Assembly (NCBI RefSeq): GCF_021295315.1
Contig: NZ_JAIMJA010000011.1
Coordinates: forward strand, 96,012 to 160,011
Reading direction: 5' to 3'
Length of the DNA stretch: 64,000 bases
DNA from: Motilimonas cestriensis
GTDB lineage: Bacteria > Pseudomonadota > Gammaproteobacteria > Enterobacterales > CBDFNC01
Under the pieces are notes generated by a model. The model saw only the letters and a program-made list of their open reading frames with translations. It was not told the origin of the DNA and ran no database searches. The position numbers were made by a program, and so were the translations under genes. Within the stretch, counting starts at the first letter, position 1; every line of letters begins with the position of its first letter. Positions 39,950 through 49,862 of the stretch are shown here, piece after piece.

Positions 39950-41947
39950 TTACCTCGCCGCATTCAATAAGGTATCAAAGGTGGCTCTAGCAGCACTGAC
40001 TATTTGCGCTGCAGCACTATAAGATTGTTGGAATTTCAATAAATTAGAAGCTTCTTCATCAAGATTCACGCCTGATACGCTTTCATGCCAGTTAGTGCTT
40101 TGATCCAGTTTGGCCACCGAGGCTTGCGCCGCAACAATGGCATTACCAGTGCGCTCACCAATGCTCGATTGCATGCGAGAGAAGCCTTCGTGCAACGTCA
40201 TTAAATTGTCGCCTGATGCGACGACATTTTTACGCATTAAGCTTTGGTTTTGTAAATCTGCCATTTTTAGGCCGTTGCTGTTATCGGCAAAGCCGTTGTC
40301 GTTAAATCCAATGGAGAATGTCTCGCCATGGAGCGGATTGCCCGTTAGGCTAATTTCATAACCGGGATCTGTGATAGCAGGCACAGCGTTCGCTAATAGG
40401 TTCTCTCCACTGCCAGGAGGACTCGTCACACTACCCAGTAAATTTGCGGGGCTATTGCCGTCATAGATTTCATAAACGATGTTACCGCCAGAGGTATTTA
40501 TCAATACTTGCTGTGGCGCAGCAGCAGTTAGCCCCGTCGTTGCGTTAAAAGCATAGGTATCGGTTGCCGTTACCCCTTCTAACTCAATATGGGCTTTACT
40601 GGTATTGGTAGAAGTCGTATCCACTCGAATAGGTGACGCCAGCGCGAGCTCTTCAGGGCGCACCATGCTGATATCAATTAAATCAGCGGCATCCCGGGTT
40701 GGCTGAACTAAAAATTGATCACCTGCCACATACGGCGGCGGATCAAAATCAAATTTAAGCCCGTGACTTGGAATTTCAATACTGCCGGGCAATGCCCCTA
40801 CTATATCGCCAGCAGGGATAAGGCTACGTTGGCCATTTTCTAATGCATAAACCTCAAAGGTATTAGCCCCTGTCATCTTAACTTCATAGTCAGCAGCCGT
40901 AACAGCACTGCCTAGGCCCGGTAAAAAACTACTGGTAATCCCTTTTGAAGAATCTGAATTGCCAGAGTAATTGTGAGACGTTGTGGTAGGCAACTCAAAA
41001 ATATCGCCACCAATATTACCATCTAGGTCCATCCCTAACCGGTTTTGGGTATTAAACGCATCGGTAATTGCAATGGCTAGCTGGCCCATACTGTTTCTAA
41101 CTTTGCCTATTTCTTGATCGCGAAAATCAAACAAAGCGGCCAGCTTACCACCAGCGGTGGTACCGTTAATGCCAACGCTGACGCCGGCGATAGAATACTC
41201 TAAATCACTTTTACGGCCATCTGGATCTCCCGGAACAACTTTAAATTGCGAATATTCAATACCCATCACTAACGGTTCGCCATTGCGAAGCATCACCTGC
41301 ACTGCGCCACTCTTACCGTCGATAACCGAAATATCAACCTTTTCAGCTAATAAGCGAAGCGCTTCGTCACGATGATCTAATAAAGCCCCCGAAGCGCCGC
41401 CCGGTAAATTATTGGCTTGCATCACTTCTTTGTTTAGCTCGCCCAAGTTCTTAATCAAAGCATTGGTTTCAGACACTTCGGTACCAATCTCTTTATTGAC
41501 GATTTTTTCTTGCTCACTGTAATTTTTAGCCAGCATATTATAAGTGCTGATCAGCGATTTCAGCTCGCCTAGCATGAGCTGTCGCGTATCGAGAGAAGTG
41601 GGGTCGTCATTAGCGGTATGAACTGATTGGTAAGTCGAATCAAAGGCTGTGCCTAAGTTATTGGCCTTATCACTCATCATGGCGTCGGTGCGCTGCAGCT
41701 CAAAGCTCAACGCTTGGGCATAGGCATTAATACTGGTGTCGCGGCGCATTTCACCTTGAGCAAATTGATCTAACACGCGGCGATCAACAATGCCTGATAC
41801 ACCGGCATTAAATTGGTCTGACACGGCAATATTGCGCTGACGCGTATAACCCTCAGTATTAATATTTGAAATATTATTACCTGTGGTCGCCAGCATGCGC
41901 TGAAACGCATTAATACCAGATGTGCCAATTTGTAATAGATCTGCCAT
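39950..41947 (-). CDS. flgK: Hook-filament junction protein FlgK (HAP1)
   Basis: 665 residues from the ATG at 41947 (AGAGG five bases upstream); an upstream in-frame start would add an atypical 18-residue extension. Rod/hook signature NNISNINTEGYTRQ near the N-terminus, large variable middle, and C-terminal EEASNLLKFQQSYSAAAQ. First junction protein at the hook end. Preceded by its own sigma54 site and the flgJ terminator. Confidence 0.95.
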   Translation of the reverse strand: MADLLQIGTSGINAFQRMLATTGNNISNINTEGYTRQRNIAVSDQFNAGVSGIVDRRVLDQFAQGEMRRDTSINAYAQALSFELQRTDAMMSDKANNLGTAFDSTYQSVHTANDDPTSLDTRQLMLGELKSLISTYNMLAKNYSEQEKIVNKEIGTEVSETNALIKNLGELNKEVMQANNLPGGASGALLDHRDEALRLLAEKVDISVIDGKSGAVQVMLRNGEPLVMGIEYSQFKVVPGDPDGRKSDLEYSIAGVSVGINGTTAGGKLAALFDFRDQEIGKVRNSMGQLAIAITDAFNTQNRLGMDLDGNIGGDIFELPTTTSHNYSGNSDSSKGITSSFLPGLGSAVTAADYEVKMTGANTFEVYALENGQRSLIPAGDIVGALPGSIEIPSHGLKFDFDPPPYVAGDQFLVQPTRDAADLIDISMVRPEELALASPIRVDTTSTNTSKAHIELEGVTATDTYAFNATTGLTAAAPQQVLINTSGGNIVYEIYDGNSPANLLGSVTSPPGSGENLLANAVPAITDPGYEISLTGNPLHGETFSIGFNDNGFADNSNGLKMADLQNQSLMRKNVVASGDNLMTLHEGFSRMQSSIGERTGNAIVAAQASVAKLDQSTNWHESVSGVNLDEEASNLLKFQQSYSAAAQIVSAARATFDTLLNAAR

Positions 41948-42014
41948 AACAACCTCTGTTTCTTCCCAGGCCCGAAACGGACACCGACGGAAAACAATCA
42001 CTTGTTATTGCAAT

Positions 42015-42029
42015 GCATTAAATATGCCA
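42015..42029 (-). promoter_or_regulatory. Sigma54 promoter of flgKL
   Basis: TGGCAT-N5-ATGC with correct GG-N10-GC spacing, 68 bases before flgK. The -12 box has AT in place of TT, so it is somewhat weaker than the others. Confidence 0.6.
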
Positions 42030-42067
42030 ATTATATTTGGTGAGTTATCAAGTGGATGAGGAAAAGA

Positions 42068-42085
42068 GCGGCAACCGCTTGCCGC
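42068..42085 (-). terminator. Terminator after flgJ
   Basis: GCGGCAA, 4-base loop, TTGCCGC, followed on the minus strand by TCTTTTCC. Eight bases past the flgJ stop. Together with the next sigma54 site it separates flgKL from flgFGHIJ. Confidence 0.7.
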
Positions 42086-42092
42086 ATCGGCA

Positions 42093-43142
42093 TTAGATAT
42101 GTGATTCGACTCGTTTTAGTACACTCATCACTTTATCGGCATAGCGCGGATCGGTGGCATAGCCGGCTTTTTGTAGCTGGCGCATAAAACGTTCGGGATC
42201 ATCGGTGGTTTTGAGGGCATGTTGGTAACGAGGGTTTTGCTGTAAAAACTGCACATAATCGCTAAAGCTTTGTTCAAAATCTTGATAAACGCGAAATTTA
42301 GCACGCTCTTTTACTGCAATCCCATCATAGTACTCTAAGGTATCTTTATTAGTGTGGCTTCCTTCCCAACGGCGATCCGCCTTAATATTAAACAAGTTAA
42401 AGCTTGAGTCATTATTCATAGTTTGAATAACCTTTTTACCCCAGCCCGTTTCAAGGGCCGCCTGTGCCACCAAAATAGTTGGGCTTACACCAAGTGCTTG
42501 CGCCGCTTTTTTAGCAAAAGGTAATAATGACTGAACAAAAGACTCAGGATCTTCAAATTTAACGGCCTTACTGGCCTCGATTTTTAGCAGATCAGCTTCT
42601 GATAGTGCCAGCTCTAATGCACGACTTGAGCCCGCTGGGGCATCAGTTTGTTGCGAGGCTGGTAAAACGGAAGGCGATGACAGCTGCTGTGGTCCGTGAT
42701 TAGAAACACTGCGGCGCGCGGGCACGCTAAAAGCTTCGGGGTTACTATCTGGCATCACGGTGGCAAAAGTTTGACGCCCGGGCATATTGAGTGGCTCACC
42801 CTCTTCACGCTGAGTATGGCCATAAGTAGGGTCAAGTTGTCGTGTCAGCACTTCAGCTAACCCCATGGTCCCCGACTGACTTAATTCTAGGGATAGCTGC
42901 TGATCTTGCATTTGTTGATAGAACTTCGTGTGGCGATTATTAAACGGACTGTCGGTTTCAAACGCTTCGTTTGCTTGGCGCATGCTTTTGATTAACATCC
43001 CAGTGAACATAGCTTCAAACTGCTTAGCTACTTCCGATAATGCACCCTTCTCATCTTTTTGCGCGGCTTCACGCAATGAGTTTAAGCTTTGCACATCATA
43101 ATATGAGCTGGGTTGTAAATTGCTTGCGCCTAATTTATCCAT
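42093..43142 (-). CDS. flgJ: Flagellar rod cap and muramidase FlgJ
   Basis: 349 residues, the two-domain form. Rod-binding N-terminus (residues about 35-105, FEAMFTGMLIKSMRQA), a Pro/Ser-rich linker, and a C-terminal glucosaminidase domain from about 205 (ALETGWGKK with the catalytic Glu). It opens the peptidoglycan for the rod. Gap of 8 bases to flgI. Confidence 0.95.
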   Translation of the reverse strand: MDKLGASNLQPSSYYDVQSLNSLREAAQKDEKGALSEVAKQFEAMFTGMLIKSMRQANEAFETDSPFNNRHTKFYQQMQDQQLSLELSQSGTMGLAEVLTRQLDPTYGHTQREEGEPLNMPGRQTFATVMPDSNPEAFSVPARRSVSNHGPQQLSSPSVLPASQQTDAPAGSSRALELALSEADLLKIEASKAVKFEDPESFVQSLLPFAKKAAQALGVSPTILVAQAALETGWGKKVIQTMNNDSSFNLFNIKADRRWEGSHTNKDTLEYYDGIAVKERAKFRVYQDFEQSFSDYVQFLQQNPRYQHALKTTDDPERFMRQLQKAGYATDPRYADKVMSVLKRVESHI

Positions 43143-43150
43143 GTTACCGC

Positions 43151-44248
43151 CTAGATAATAATTAACTCACCTTGCAGCGCACCTGCTTGCTTTAAGGCTT
43201 CTAAAATCGCCATTAAGTCACCTGGCGCTAAACCGACTTGGTTCACTGCGCGAACGAGCTGATCTAAACTGACGCCAGTATCAAACTTAAACATACGGCT
43301 GTCTTCTTGGGTGACATTAATTGTACTGTTATCTGTTACTACTGTTTCGCCACCCGCTAATGCATTTGGCTGAGACACAGTTTGCGCCTCTGCGATTGTC
43401 ACCGTGATCCCCCCGTGAGTAATGGCGGTTGGCAATAAACGAACATCTTTACCAATGACAATGGTGCCAGTACGTGAGTTAACAATAACTTTGGCACTTT
43501 CTGACGCAGGCTCAAAATCCAAGTTCTCTAACGTCGCAAGATAAGACACTCGTTGAGAAATATCTCTTGGCGCATAAACTCGAATCGATGTTGCATCCAT
43601 TGGCTTTGCAGTATTTGGGCCAACTAATTGGTTGATAGTATCAGCCATGCGTTTAGCGGTGCTAAAGTCAGGGCGATTTAAGTTGAAAGTAAGATAGTCG
43701 CCATTACCAAAAGGAGACGCAATTTCACGTTCAACAATCGCGCCATTAGAGATTCGGCCAACGGTTGGCGTGTTGATAACCACTTTTGAACCATCTGCAC
43801 CTTCTGCGCCTAAACCACCGACCACTAAGCTACCTTGTGCAAGGGCATATACGTTACCATCCACCCCTTTTAGAAAGGTTTGCAATAATTCACCGCCGCG
43901 CAGGCTCTTAGCCTCACCAATCGCTGACACGGTTACGTCAATTTTTTGACCGGGCTTAGTGAAAGCCGGAAGCTCGGCTGTGATCGCCACTGGCGCGACA
44001 TTTTTGATTTTAAGTTTCACCCCTTGAGGCACATTAATACCAAAGTTACGCAGCATAGTGGCAAAAGACTGCTCTGAAAACGCACTGCTTTTTTCACCTG
44101 TACCAGGTAGACCCACCACTAGACCATAGCCTACTAATTGATTCGAGCGAACTCCCTCAACAGACGAAACATCTTTTATCCGTACCGCTTGGCTATTAAA
44201 ACTAAGTAGTAGTGCACTGAAGGTAAATATTGCAAGTAAGCGTTTCAT
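43151..44248 (-). CDS. flgI: Flagellar P-ring protein FlgI
   Basis: 365 residues with a Sec signal peptide ([21 protein letters not shown]). Family motifs [18 protein letters not shown] and the C-terminal [16 protein letters not shown]. Periplasmic ring in the peptidoglycan layer; needs FlgA (51888) to assemble. Confidence 0.96.
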   Translation of the reverse strand: MKRLLAIFTFSALLLSFNSQAVRIKDVSSVEGVRSNQLVGYGLVVGLPGTGEKSSAFSEQSFATMLRNFGINVPQGVKLKIKNVAPVAITAELPAFTKPGQKIDVTVSAIGEAKSLRGGELLQTFLKGVDGNVYALAQGSLVVGGLGAEGADGSKVVINTPTVGRISNGAIVEREIASPFGNGDYLTFNLNRPDFSTAKRMADTINQLVGPNTAKPMDATSIRVYAPRDISQRVSYLATLENLDFEPASESAKVIVNSRTGTIVIGKDVRLLPTAITHGGITVTIAEAQTVSQPNALAGGETVVTDNSTINVTQEDSRMFKFDTGVSLDQLVRAVNQVGLAPGDLMAILEALKQAGALQGELIII

Positions 44249-44267
44249 AATCTATCCCTTCACTCGT

Positions 44268-44957
44268 TTATAGCGGCCAAAATGGGCCGTTGAAGAATTT
44301 GGTTAACCAACCTTGACGCTGAGTGTTAGCAAAATCACCGGTGCCGCCATATTGAATACGTGCGTTGGCAATGCGCATTGATGATACCGTGTTGTCACTG
44401 GCGACATCTTCTGCCCGAACAATACCGGTTAAGCGAACAAACTCATCGCCGTTATTAAGCATGATCCACTTCTCACCGCGAACAACCAAGTTACCGTTAC
44501 TAAGTACTTTCACCACATTAACGGAAATATTACCGTTCAAGCTGTTACTTTGGTCAGCTTGTCCTTGCGCGCTAAAGGCGCTGGTTTGACCAAGTCCGAG
44601 TTCAATCGGATTACCGCCAATTTTAGCTACACCACCTGGGATCGTAACCTGGTCAAGGTTAAAACTATTGCTTTTATCTAAACCAGATTTAGCTTTCTTT
44701 TTCGCTGAAGTTGACTCTTCTAAATTAACCGTAATAATATCGCCGACACGATGCGCTTTAATATCGGAATAAAGGTTATTAGCGTATTTGTCTTGGAACA
44801 AAGAGCCCGTTTGCACCACTTGTGTTTCGGGATCTTCTGGGATAACTGGCGCAAATTCAGGATCATTTTTAACCGGATCATTAGGCAAAGAGGTACAAGC
44901 TGCCAAAGATAAGACAAATAAAGATACTGTGATTTGCTTTATGGTTGATAGATTCAT
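44268..44957 (-). CDS. flgH: Flagellar L-ring lipoprotein FlgH
   Basis: 229 residues from the ATG at 44957 (AAGGAG upstream). Lipoprotein signal with lipobox SLAAC, so Cys21 would be lipidated. C-terminal SMRIANARIQYGGTG. Outer-membrane ring. The start overlaps the end of flgG by coding only, 12 bases upstream of the ATG. Confidence 0.95.
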   Translation of the reverse strand: MNLSTIKQITVSLFVLSLAACTSLPNDPVKNDPEFAPVIPEDPETQVVQTGSLFQDKYANNLYSDIKAHRVGDIITVNLEESTSAKKKAKSGLDKSNSFNLDQVTIPGGVAKIGGNPIELGLGQTSAFSAQGQADQSNSLNGNISVNVVKVLSNGNLVVRGEKWIMLNNGDEFVRLTGIVRAEDVASDNTVSSMRIANARIQYGGTGDFANTQRQGWLTKFFNGPFWPL

Positions 44958-44967
44958 GACTCTCTCC

Positions 44968-45756
44968 TTACAACTGCTGACTAACAAATGACAACATTTC
45001 GTCAACGGATTTAATCACCTTCGAGTTCATTTCATAAACTCGCTGACTTTCAATTAGGTTAACCAGCTCTTCGGTGACATTGACATTTGATGTTTCCAGT
45101 GCACCTTGCACAACAGAGCCAATGCCATCATTACCCGGAATACCTTGCAATGGCGCACCACTTGAACCCGTTTCTAAGTACAAGTTCTGCCCGATTGGCT
45201 CAAGCCCCGATGGGTTGACAAAATCAGACAAGTTAAGCTGGCCAACGACTTGTGGCTCTGCTTGCCCCGGTACTTGTACCGACACTTCACCATCTTGTGA
45301 CACGGTAATGGATTGTGCATCTTGTGGCACTTGAATTTCAGGTTGCAGCGGATAACCCGCCCCCGGTGTCACAATCGTGCCTTCATCATTGAGCATGAAT
45401 TGACCGTTTCGGGTATAAGAAGTGGTGCCATCAGGCATTAATATTTCAAAAAAGCCACGACCATCAATCATCATATCAAGAGAGTTGTCAGTGGTTAAAA
45501 TATTGCCTTGGTCAAAGTTTTTTTGTGTTGCCACTACTTTTGAGCCAGAGCCCACCATTAAACCAGCAGGCAACTTAGTGTCTTGTGACGAACGACCACC
45601 AGGCTGATTAATGGTTTGATACAGTAAATCTTCAAACACAGCGCGGCTTTTTTTGAAGCCGATGGTGCTGGCGTTTGCCAAGTTATTAGAGATGGTCGCA
45701 ACGTTTACTTGCTGCGAATCTAACCCTGTTTTACTTATCCATAGCGCGGGATGCAT
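44968..45756 (-). CDS. flgG: Distal rod protein FlgG
   Basis: 262 residues. N-terminal ISNNLANASTIGFKKSRA and the FlgG-specific YQTINQPGG, C-terminal SNVNVTEELVNLIESQRVYEMNSK. Builds the distal rod through the P and L rings. Confidence 0.96.
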   Translation of the reverse strand: MHPALWISKTGLDSQQVNVATISNNLANASTIGFKKSRAVFEDLLYQTINQPGGRSSQDTKLPAGLMVGSGSKVVATQKNFDQGNILTTDNSLDMMIDGRGFFEILMPDGTTSYTRNGQFMLNDEGTIVTPGAGYPLQPEIQVPQDAQSITVSQDGEVSVQVPGQAEPQVVGQLNLSDFVNPSGLEPIGQNLYLETGSSGAPLQGIPGNDGIGSVVQGALETSNVNVTEELVNLIESQRVYEMNSKVIKSVDEMLSFVSQQL

Positions 45757-45777
45757 AAAGCCTCCTAGTAAAAATTA

Positions 45778-46524
45778 TTAGATAATGCGCAGTAAGCTGT
45801 CTGACGCGCGGTCAATGTCTTCTGCTGTTTTCATCATTTTGATTTGCATTTCAAATTGACGCTGTAAGTTCATTAAACTGGTCATTTCGCTGGCGGCGTT
45901 AACATTGGAGCCCTCTAGCGCACCTTGTACCACTTCGACACCCAATGCCGCTGGCTCAGGTTGACCATCTGCGCGACGGAAAAAACCATCCTCACCGCGC
46001 ATTAGATTTTTAACGTCTGGGTTGACCGTTTTAATGGTGCCTAATTCTTCCATCGCATTTGGCGGCGCACCTTCAGGGCGAATTTCCACCATGCCATCAC
46101 GACTGATTTCAATTTTTTCTAACGGAAGGGGAAATATTATCGGTGTACCATTAATGCCGAGCACCGAATTACCTTTCATGTCTTTTAGTTCACCAGTGAC
46201 ATCAATGGTCAATTTACCGTTACGGGTGTACATTTCTTCACCCGCTGGGTTTTGCACTGCAATCCAGCCTTGACCATCGATTGCTAAGTCCAAGTTATTA
46301 CCAGTGGTTTGCAGTGGCCCAGGCTCAAAATTTTGTGAGGTCACTTCCGTTAATGAGAATACCCTGCTCGGTAAACCAGGGCCAAAAGCCTGCATCGAGC
46401 GAGCTTGCTCAAGATCCGATTTAAACGCGGTGGTATTAACATTGGCAAGGTTATTACCGCGCACGGCAATCCCATTCATGTTTTCTTTGGCGCCTGACAT
46501 GGCGATATACAGTAAATTGTCCAT
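45778..46524 (-). CDS. flgF: Proximal rod protein FlgF
   Basis: 248 residues. N-terminal MDNLLYIAMSGAKENM and RGNNLANVNTTAFKSD, C-terminal GSNVNAASEMTSLMNLQRQFEMQIK. First gene of the second basal-body transcript, behind a sigma54 site and the flgE terminator. Confidence 0.95.
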   Translation of the reverse strand: MDNLLYIAMSGAKENMNGIAVRGNNLANVNTTAFKSDLEQARSMQAFGPGLPSRVFSLTEVTSQNFEPGPLQTTGNNLDLAIDGQGWIAVQNPAGEEMYTRNGKLTIDVTGELKDMKGNSVLGINGTPIIFPLPLEKIEISRDGMVEIRPEGAPPNAMEELGTIKTVNPDVKNLMRGEDGFFRRADGQPEPAALGVEVVQGALEGSNVNAASEMTSLMNLQRQFEMQIKMMKTAEDIDRASDSLLRII

Positions 46525-46573
46525 CTGCTTACCTTAGTCAATTCTCTGGCACTGATGCCTTATCTAGGTTAAT

Positions 46574-46588
46574 GCAAGCACAATGCCA
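46574..46588 (-). promoter_or_regulatory. Sigma54 promoter of flgFGHIJ
   Basis: TGGCAT-N5-TTGCA on the minus strand with GG-N10-GC spacing, about 50 bases before flgF and downstream of the flgE terminator. Confidence 0.78.
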
Positions 46589-46611
46589 AAAGTAAGCAGT
46601 AAGCAAAATAG

Positions 46612-46638
46612 AATAAAAAAAGGCCACTGACGTGGCCT
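46612..46638 (-). terminator. Terminator after flgE
   Basis: AGGCCAC, 4-base loop, GTGGCCT followed by seven T on the minus strand, 22 bases past the flgE stop. Ends the flgBCDE transcript. Confidence 0.85.
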
Positions 46639-46659
46639 AATAAAGGAGAGGTTTTCTAG

Positions 46660-48003
46660 TTACCTGATCTGTAGGATGGTTTGCTGTAAGGTACTATTTA
46701 CTTCCAGCGCCCTTGAGTTAGCTTGGAAGTTACGCTGTGCGCTTATCAGGTCCACCAACTCGGTCGATAAGTTAACATTAGATTGCTCTACGTTCGATGA
46801 ATTGATTTTACCAAAGGTACCCGAGTTACCTTCACCCGCAATAGGCTCACCTGAGTTTTGCGTCGCTTGCCATGAGGTGTCACCAATTTGCGCTAACCCT
46901 TGGGTGTTGTTAAATTTCGCAATCGCGACTTTGCCCATGTATACAGTAGAGCCATTACTAAAAGTGGCCTTAACTAAGCCATCGGTTGCAATATCAATCC
47001 CTGTCAACTTACCGACGGTAGCACCATTTTGCGACAGTGCAGAGACTTCAAAAGCAGCACCGAACTGTGTCGGATTATTAAAATTAAAGGTTACCGTCTG
47101 GGTTGGATCCGCCCCGTTTGTAGAGCCTAGTTGAACTGTTGTAATAGGCAGCGGCGTCGGGTTGGTTGCTGGAGCCGTCGCTGGCGCAAGCTGACCATCA
47201 GTGCCAAATACCATTCGCGCAGATCGAGGAATCGTTGTATTTGGATTACTCGCTGCAGGAGTATTTGCTGAACCACCAGCAATATCTACCGGCTTGTTAT
47301 CAACATACGTCAATATATCCCAAGAGTTTTCTGCTATTACTGGAGGACCAACCGGATCGGCTGTTCTTTTAATAAAGTAGGTTTGCGCAACGTGTGGCTC
47401 GCCTAACGAGTCATAAGTTGTAACAGAAGTTGATGAAGTATAAGTATCAGGGTTACCTGGGTTAAAGTCAGCAATATCATGCTCTGTGCCGCCAGAGGGT
47501 AAATTGAACGTCATATCAACTTGATCAGTCGGAGTTGGAGAGCCCACACTTGTACTAATTTGCAGTGGACGCGTTGCCGCCATACTCACAGAAGATGGAC
47601 TGCCATTTGAATCAACTGGATAAGCTTGTAAATACTGCCCACTGGCATTCACCACAAAGTTATCTGAGTTTAAATTAAACGCACCTGCACGTGTGAAGTT
47701 TCGGGTTAATGTTGTGGGATCTTCTGCGGTTACAAAAAAACCTTCACCACCAATTGCCATATCTAAAGAGTTCTGCGTGGTTAATAAACTACCTTGATGG
47801 AACTGCTGGGCAACTTGTGCCGTCTTAACGCCGTTACCGGTCGCTGTTTTGCCGTTAGAGAAGATCGATGTGGCATACACATCGGCAAATTCTGCCCGTG
47901 ACTCTTTAAAACCAAATGTATTGACGTTAGCTATGTTATTAGCGGTAACATCAAGGTCTTTTTGCGCTGCATTAATGCCGCTTAGTGCAATATTAAAAGA
48001 CAT
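46660..48003 (-). CDS. flgE: Flagellar hook protein FlgE
   Basis: 447 residues. N-terminal SGINAAQKDLDVTANNIANVNTFGFK and C-terminal NLSTELVDLISAQRNFQANSRAL. A large Ser/Thr/Pro-rich central region, typical of gammaproteobacterial hooks. Last gene before a strong terminator, fitting high expression relative to flgF onward. Confidence 0.96.
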   Translation of the reverse strand: MSFNIALSGINAAQKDLDVTANNIANVNTFGFKESRAEFADVYATSIFSNGKTATGNGVKTAQVAQQFHQGSLLTTQNSLDMAIGGEGFFVTAEDPTTLTRNFTRAGAFNLNSDNFVVNASGQYLQAYPVDSNGSPSSVSMAATRPLQISTSVGSPTPTDQVDMTFNLPSGGTEHDIADFNPGNPDTYTSSTSVTTYDSLGEPHVAQTYFIKRTADPVGPPVIAENSWDILTYVDNKPVDIAGGSANTPAASNPNTTIPRSARMVFGTDGQLAPATAPATNPTPLPITTVQLGSTNGADPTQTVTFNFNNPTQFGAAFEVSALSQNGATVGKLTGIDIATDGLVKATFSNGSTVYMGKVAIAKFNNTQGLAQIGDTSWQATQNSGEPIAGEGNSGTFGKINSSNVEQSNVNLSTELVDLISAQRNFQANSRALEVNSTLQQTILQIR

Positions 48004-48049
48004 AACTACTCTCCTTTATCATTCTTTGATGGCAATTGAGTTTTCATTG

Positions 48050-48847
48050 TTAGCCGCCCAATTGCTCTTTAAGTCTTGCTGCTACCTGCTCTACACTTTC
48101 CCCTGAATTTTCATCAGGATCCGTGGGTGCTTTAGGGGGGGCCACGGGTAAATTACCCGCCACTTGCGATACCTCAAGAGCATCGGACAACATCACACTG
48201 CCAATACCTTGCAAGTTTAATACCACACCGTTAGCACCGCCGGCTAAACTAACACTTTCTACATGAGCATAATTTGCTGTTGGTAAATCAGTACTTTTGC
48301 CATTAATACGAGCATTGGCTTTTACTTTATAATTGCCAGGTGGCATTAACTCGCCAGCTTCATTCTTACCATCCCAGCTATAACGTACATTTCCCGCTGG
48401 TTGGTCATCCATTTTAATAACCTTAACTAAAGTACCTTTTTCATCTTCAATACGTACTGTTAGGTTTTGCATTGGTTCACCTGAGATGGTCACCCCTTCC
48501 ATTGGCTTATTCGCAGCCAAATGACCTTGATCGGTGGGTACCAACACATTTCGCCCTACTAAACCGGAGGCCTGCAATGCTTGAGTTGAACTCATAATGG
48601 AGTTCATATTCTCAAATTGCTTACCCATATCTGCAATACCTTCTGCAGTGGTAAACGACGCCATTTGCGCGACCATTTGTGCATTATCGACAGGCTTGAA
48701 AGGATCTTGATAAGCAAGCTGCTGTGATAAAAGCGAAAAGAAATCTTCTTGATCAAGTTCTTTTTTATTCGCCTCTGCGGCCTTATCAGTAAGGCTTTTC
48801 TCTTCCCAATATAAGTTGCTGGTCGAGACATTATTTACGCTACTCAT
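48050..48847 (-). CDS. flgD: Hook cap protein FlgD
   Basis: 265 residues, AAGGAG before ATG. N-terminal FSLLSQQLAYQDPFKPVDNAQMVAQMASF is the FlgD signature; the centre has the FlgD Ig-like fold (YSWDGKNEAGELMPPG). An acidic C-terminal tail of about 40 residues is longer than in enterics. Scaffold for hook assembly. Confidence 0.95.
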   Translation of the reverse strand: MSSVNNVSTSNLYWEEKSLTDKAAEANKKELDQEDFFSLLSQQLAYQDPFKPVDNAQMVAQMASFTTAEGIADMGKQFENMNSIMSSTQALQASGLVGRNVLVPTDQGHLAANKPMEGVTISGEPMQNLTVRIEDEKGTLVKVIKMDDQPAGNVRYSWDGKNEAGELMPPGNYKVKANARINGKSTDLPTANYAHVESVSLAGGANGVVLNLQGIGSVMLSDALEVSQVAGNLPVAPPKAPTDPDENSGESVEQVAARLKEQLGG

Positions 48848-48859
48848 TTAATGTCTCCT

Positions 48860-49282
48860 TTACTGACTCTTACCAAGTTGAAGGGTTTTGGATAGCATTT
48901 GCTTTGCTGCATCCGCTATCTGTACATTGGTTTGATATGAACGAGAAGCGCTCATCATGTTCGCCATCTCTTCAACAACATTAACATTGGAGCGGTAGAT
49001 AAAGCCGTTGTCATCTGCCATCGGGTGATTTGGTAAGTATTCACGCGTTAATGGTGCGTCACTCTCAACAATGCCAAGCACCTTTACTTTAACATTAGCG
49101 CTTTGCTGGCCTTGAGCCTTACTTAACTCAGCCGCAAAAACGGGGTTGCGAGCTCGGTAGGTTTTATCCACACTACTACTCACACTATTGGCGTTCGCCA
49201 AGTTACTCGCGGTGGTATTCAATCGTACAGATTGTGCACTCATCCCCGAAGCAGAAACATCTAACACTCTAAATAAGCTCAT
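48860..49282 (-). CDS. flgC: Proximal rod protein FlgC
   Basis: 140 residues. SASGMSAQSVRLNTTASNLANANS and C-terminal VNVVEEMANMMSASRSYQTNVQ. Two bases after flgB. Confidence 0.96.
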   Translation of the reverse strand: MSLFRVLDVSASGMSAQSVRLNTTASNLANANSVSSSVDKTYRARNPVFAAELSKAQGQQSANVKVKVLGIVESDAPLTREYLPNHPMADDNGFIYRSNVNVVEEMANMMSASRSYQTNVQIADAAKQMLSKTLQLGKSQ

Positions 49283-49284
49283 AA

Positions 49285-49680
49285 TTATTGTCCCTTAATG
49301 GCTTTTCTGAGAGAGGCGATCTTACTGTTTAGAAAACTAAGACTCGCTTGGTACTCCATCGAGTTTTGCATAAATTGATTGCGCTCTACTTGAACGTCTA
49401 CGGTGTTGCCATCGCCAGTGTCAGGCTGATTCGGCTGTCTGAATTTAATACCCGGCTGTAAATCTGATTGCATGGTAAAGTGCCTAGTATTCGTTTTCTC
49501 AAGTGAAAACTGATTCCCTGATTTAGCGGCAGCAAGGGCATCAGAGAAACTAATATCTCTTGCCTTATAATTAGGTGTATCTGCATTGGCAATATTGCTT
49601 GCCAGCATCTCAGAGCGCTTAGATCTAATACCTAAGGTGTACTGATGGATGCCTAATGCTTTTTCAAAATTAATGGCCAT
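49285..49680 (-). CDS. flgB: Proximal rod protein FlgB
   Basis: 131 residues from the ATG at 49680 with AGGAGG four bases upstream; an ATG at 49710 would overlap the sigma54 promoter and is rejected. Core [17 protein letters not shown]. First gene of flgBCDE. Confidence 0.96.
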   Translation of the reverse strand: MAINFEKALGIHQYTLGIRSKRSEMLASNIANADTPNYKARDISFSDALAAAKSGNQFSLEKTNTRHFTMQSDLQPGIKFRQPNQPDTGDGNTVDVQVERNQFMQNSMEYQASLSFLNSKIASLRKAIKGQ

Positions 49681-49711
49681 ATATCCTCCTGCCTTACTAA
49701 AGAAATACAAA

Positions 49712-49726
49712 GCAATTCGTGTGCCA
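49712..49726 (-). promoter_or_regulatory. Sigma54 promoter of flgBCDE
   Basis: TGGCAC-N5-TTGC on the minus strand, GG-N10-GC spacing, 31 bases before flgB. A near-consensus site. Confidence 0.85.
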
Positions 49727-49820
49727 AGTTTATAGCGATAGATTTCTCAACCTTTAGAGGGCAAGTGTTAGTGATTAGCGGTATAGAAAGGTAATAAAGT
49801 GCAGCAGAGGAAATTGTTTG

Positions 49821-49857
49821 CCATAAAAAAAGCGGCAAATTGCCGCTTTTTTTATGG
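49821..49857 (-). terminator. Perfect palindromic terminator after cheR
   Basis: Two exact 18-base arms around one central base, with seven A and seven T at the outer stem. It works in either direction and lies 6 bases past the cheR stop, insulating cheVR from flgB. Confidence 0.92.
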
Positions 49858-49862
49858 TGGGA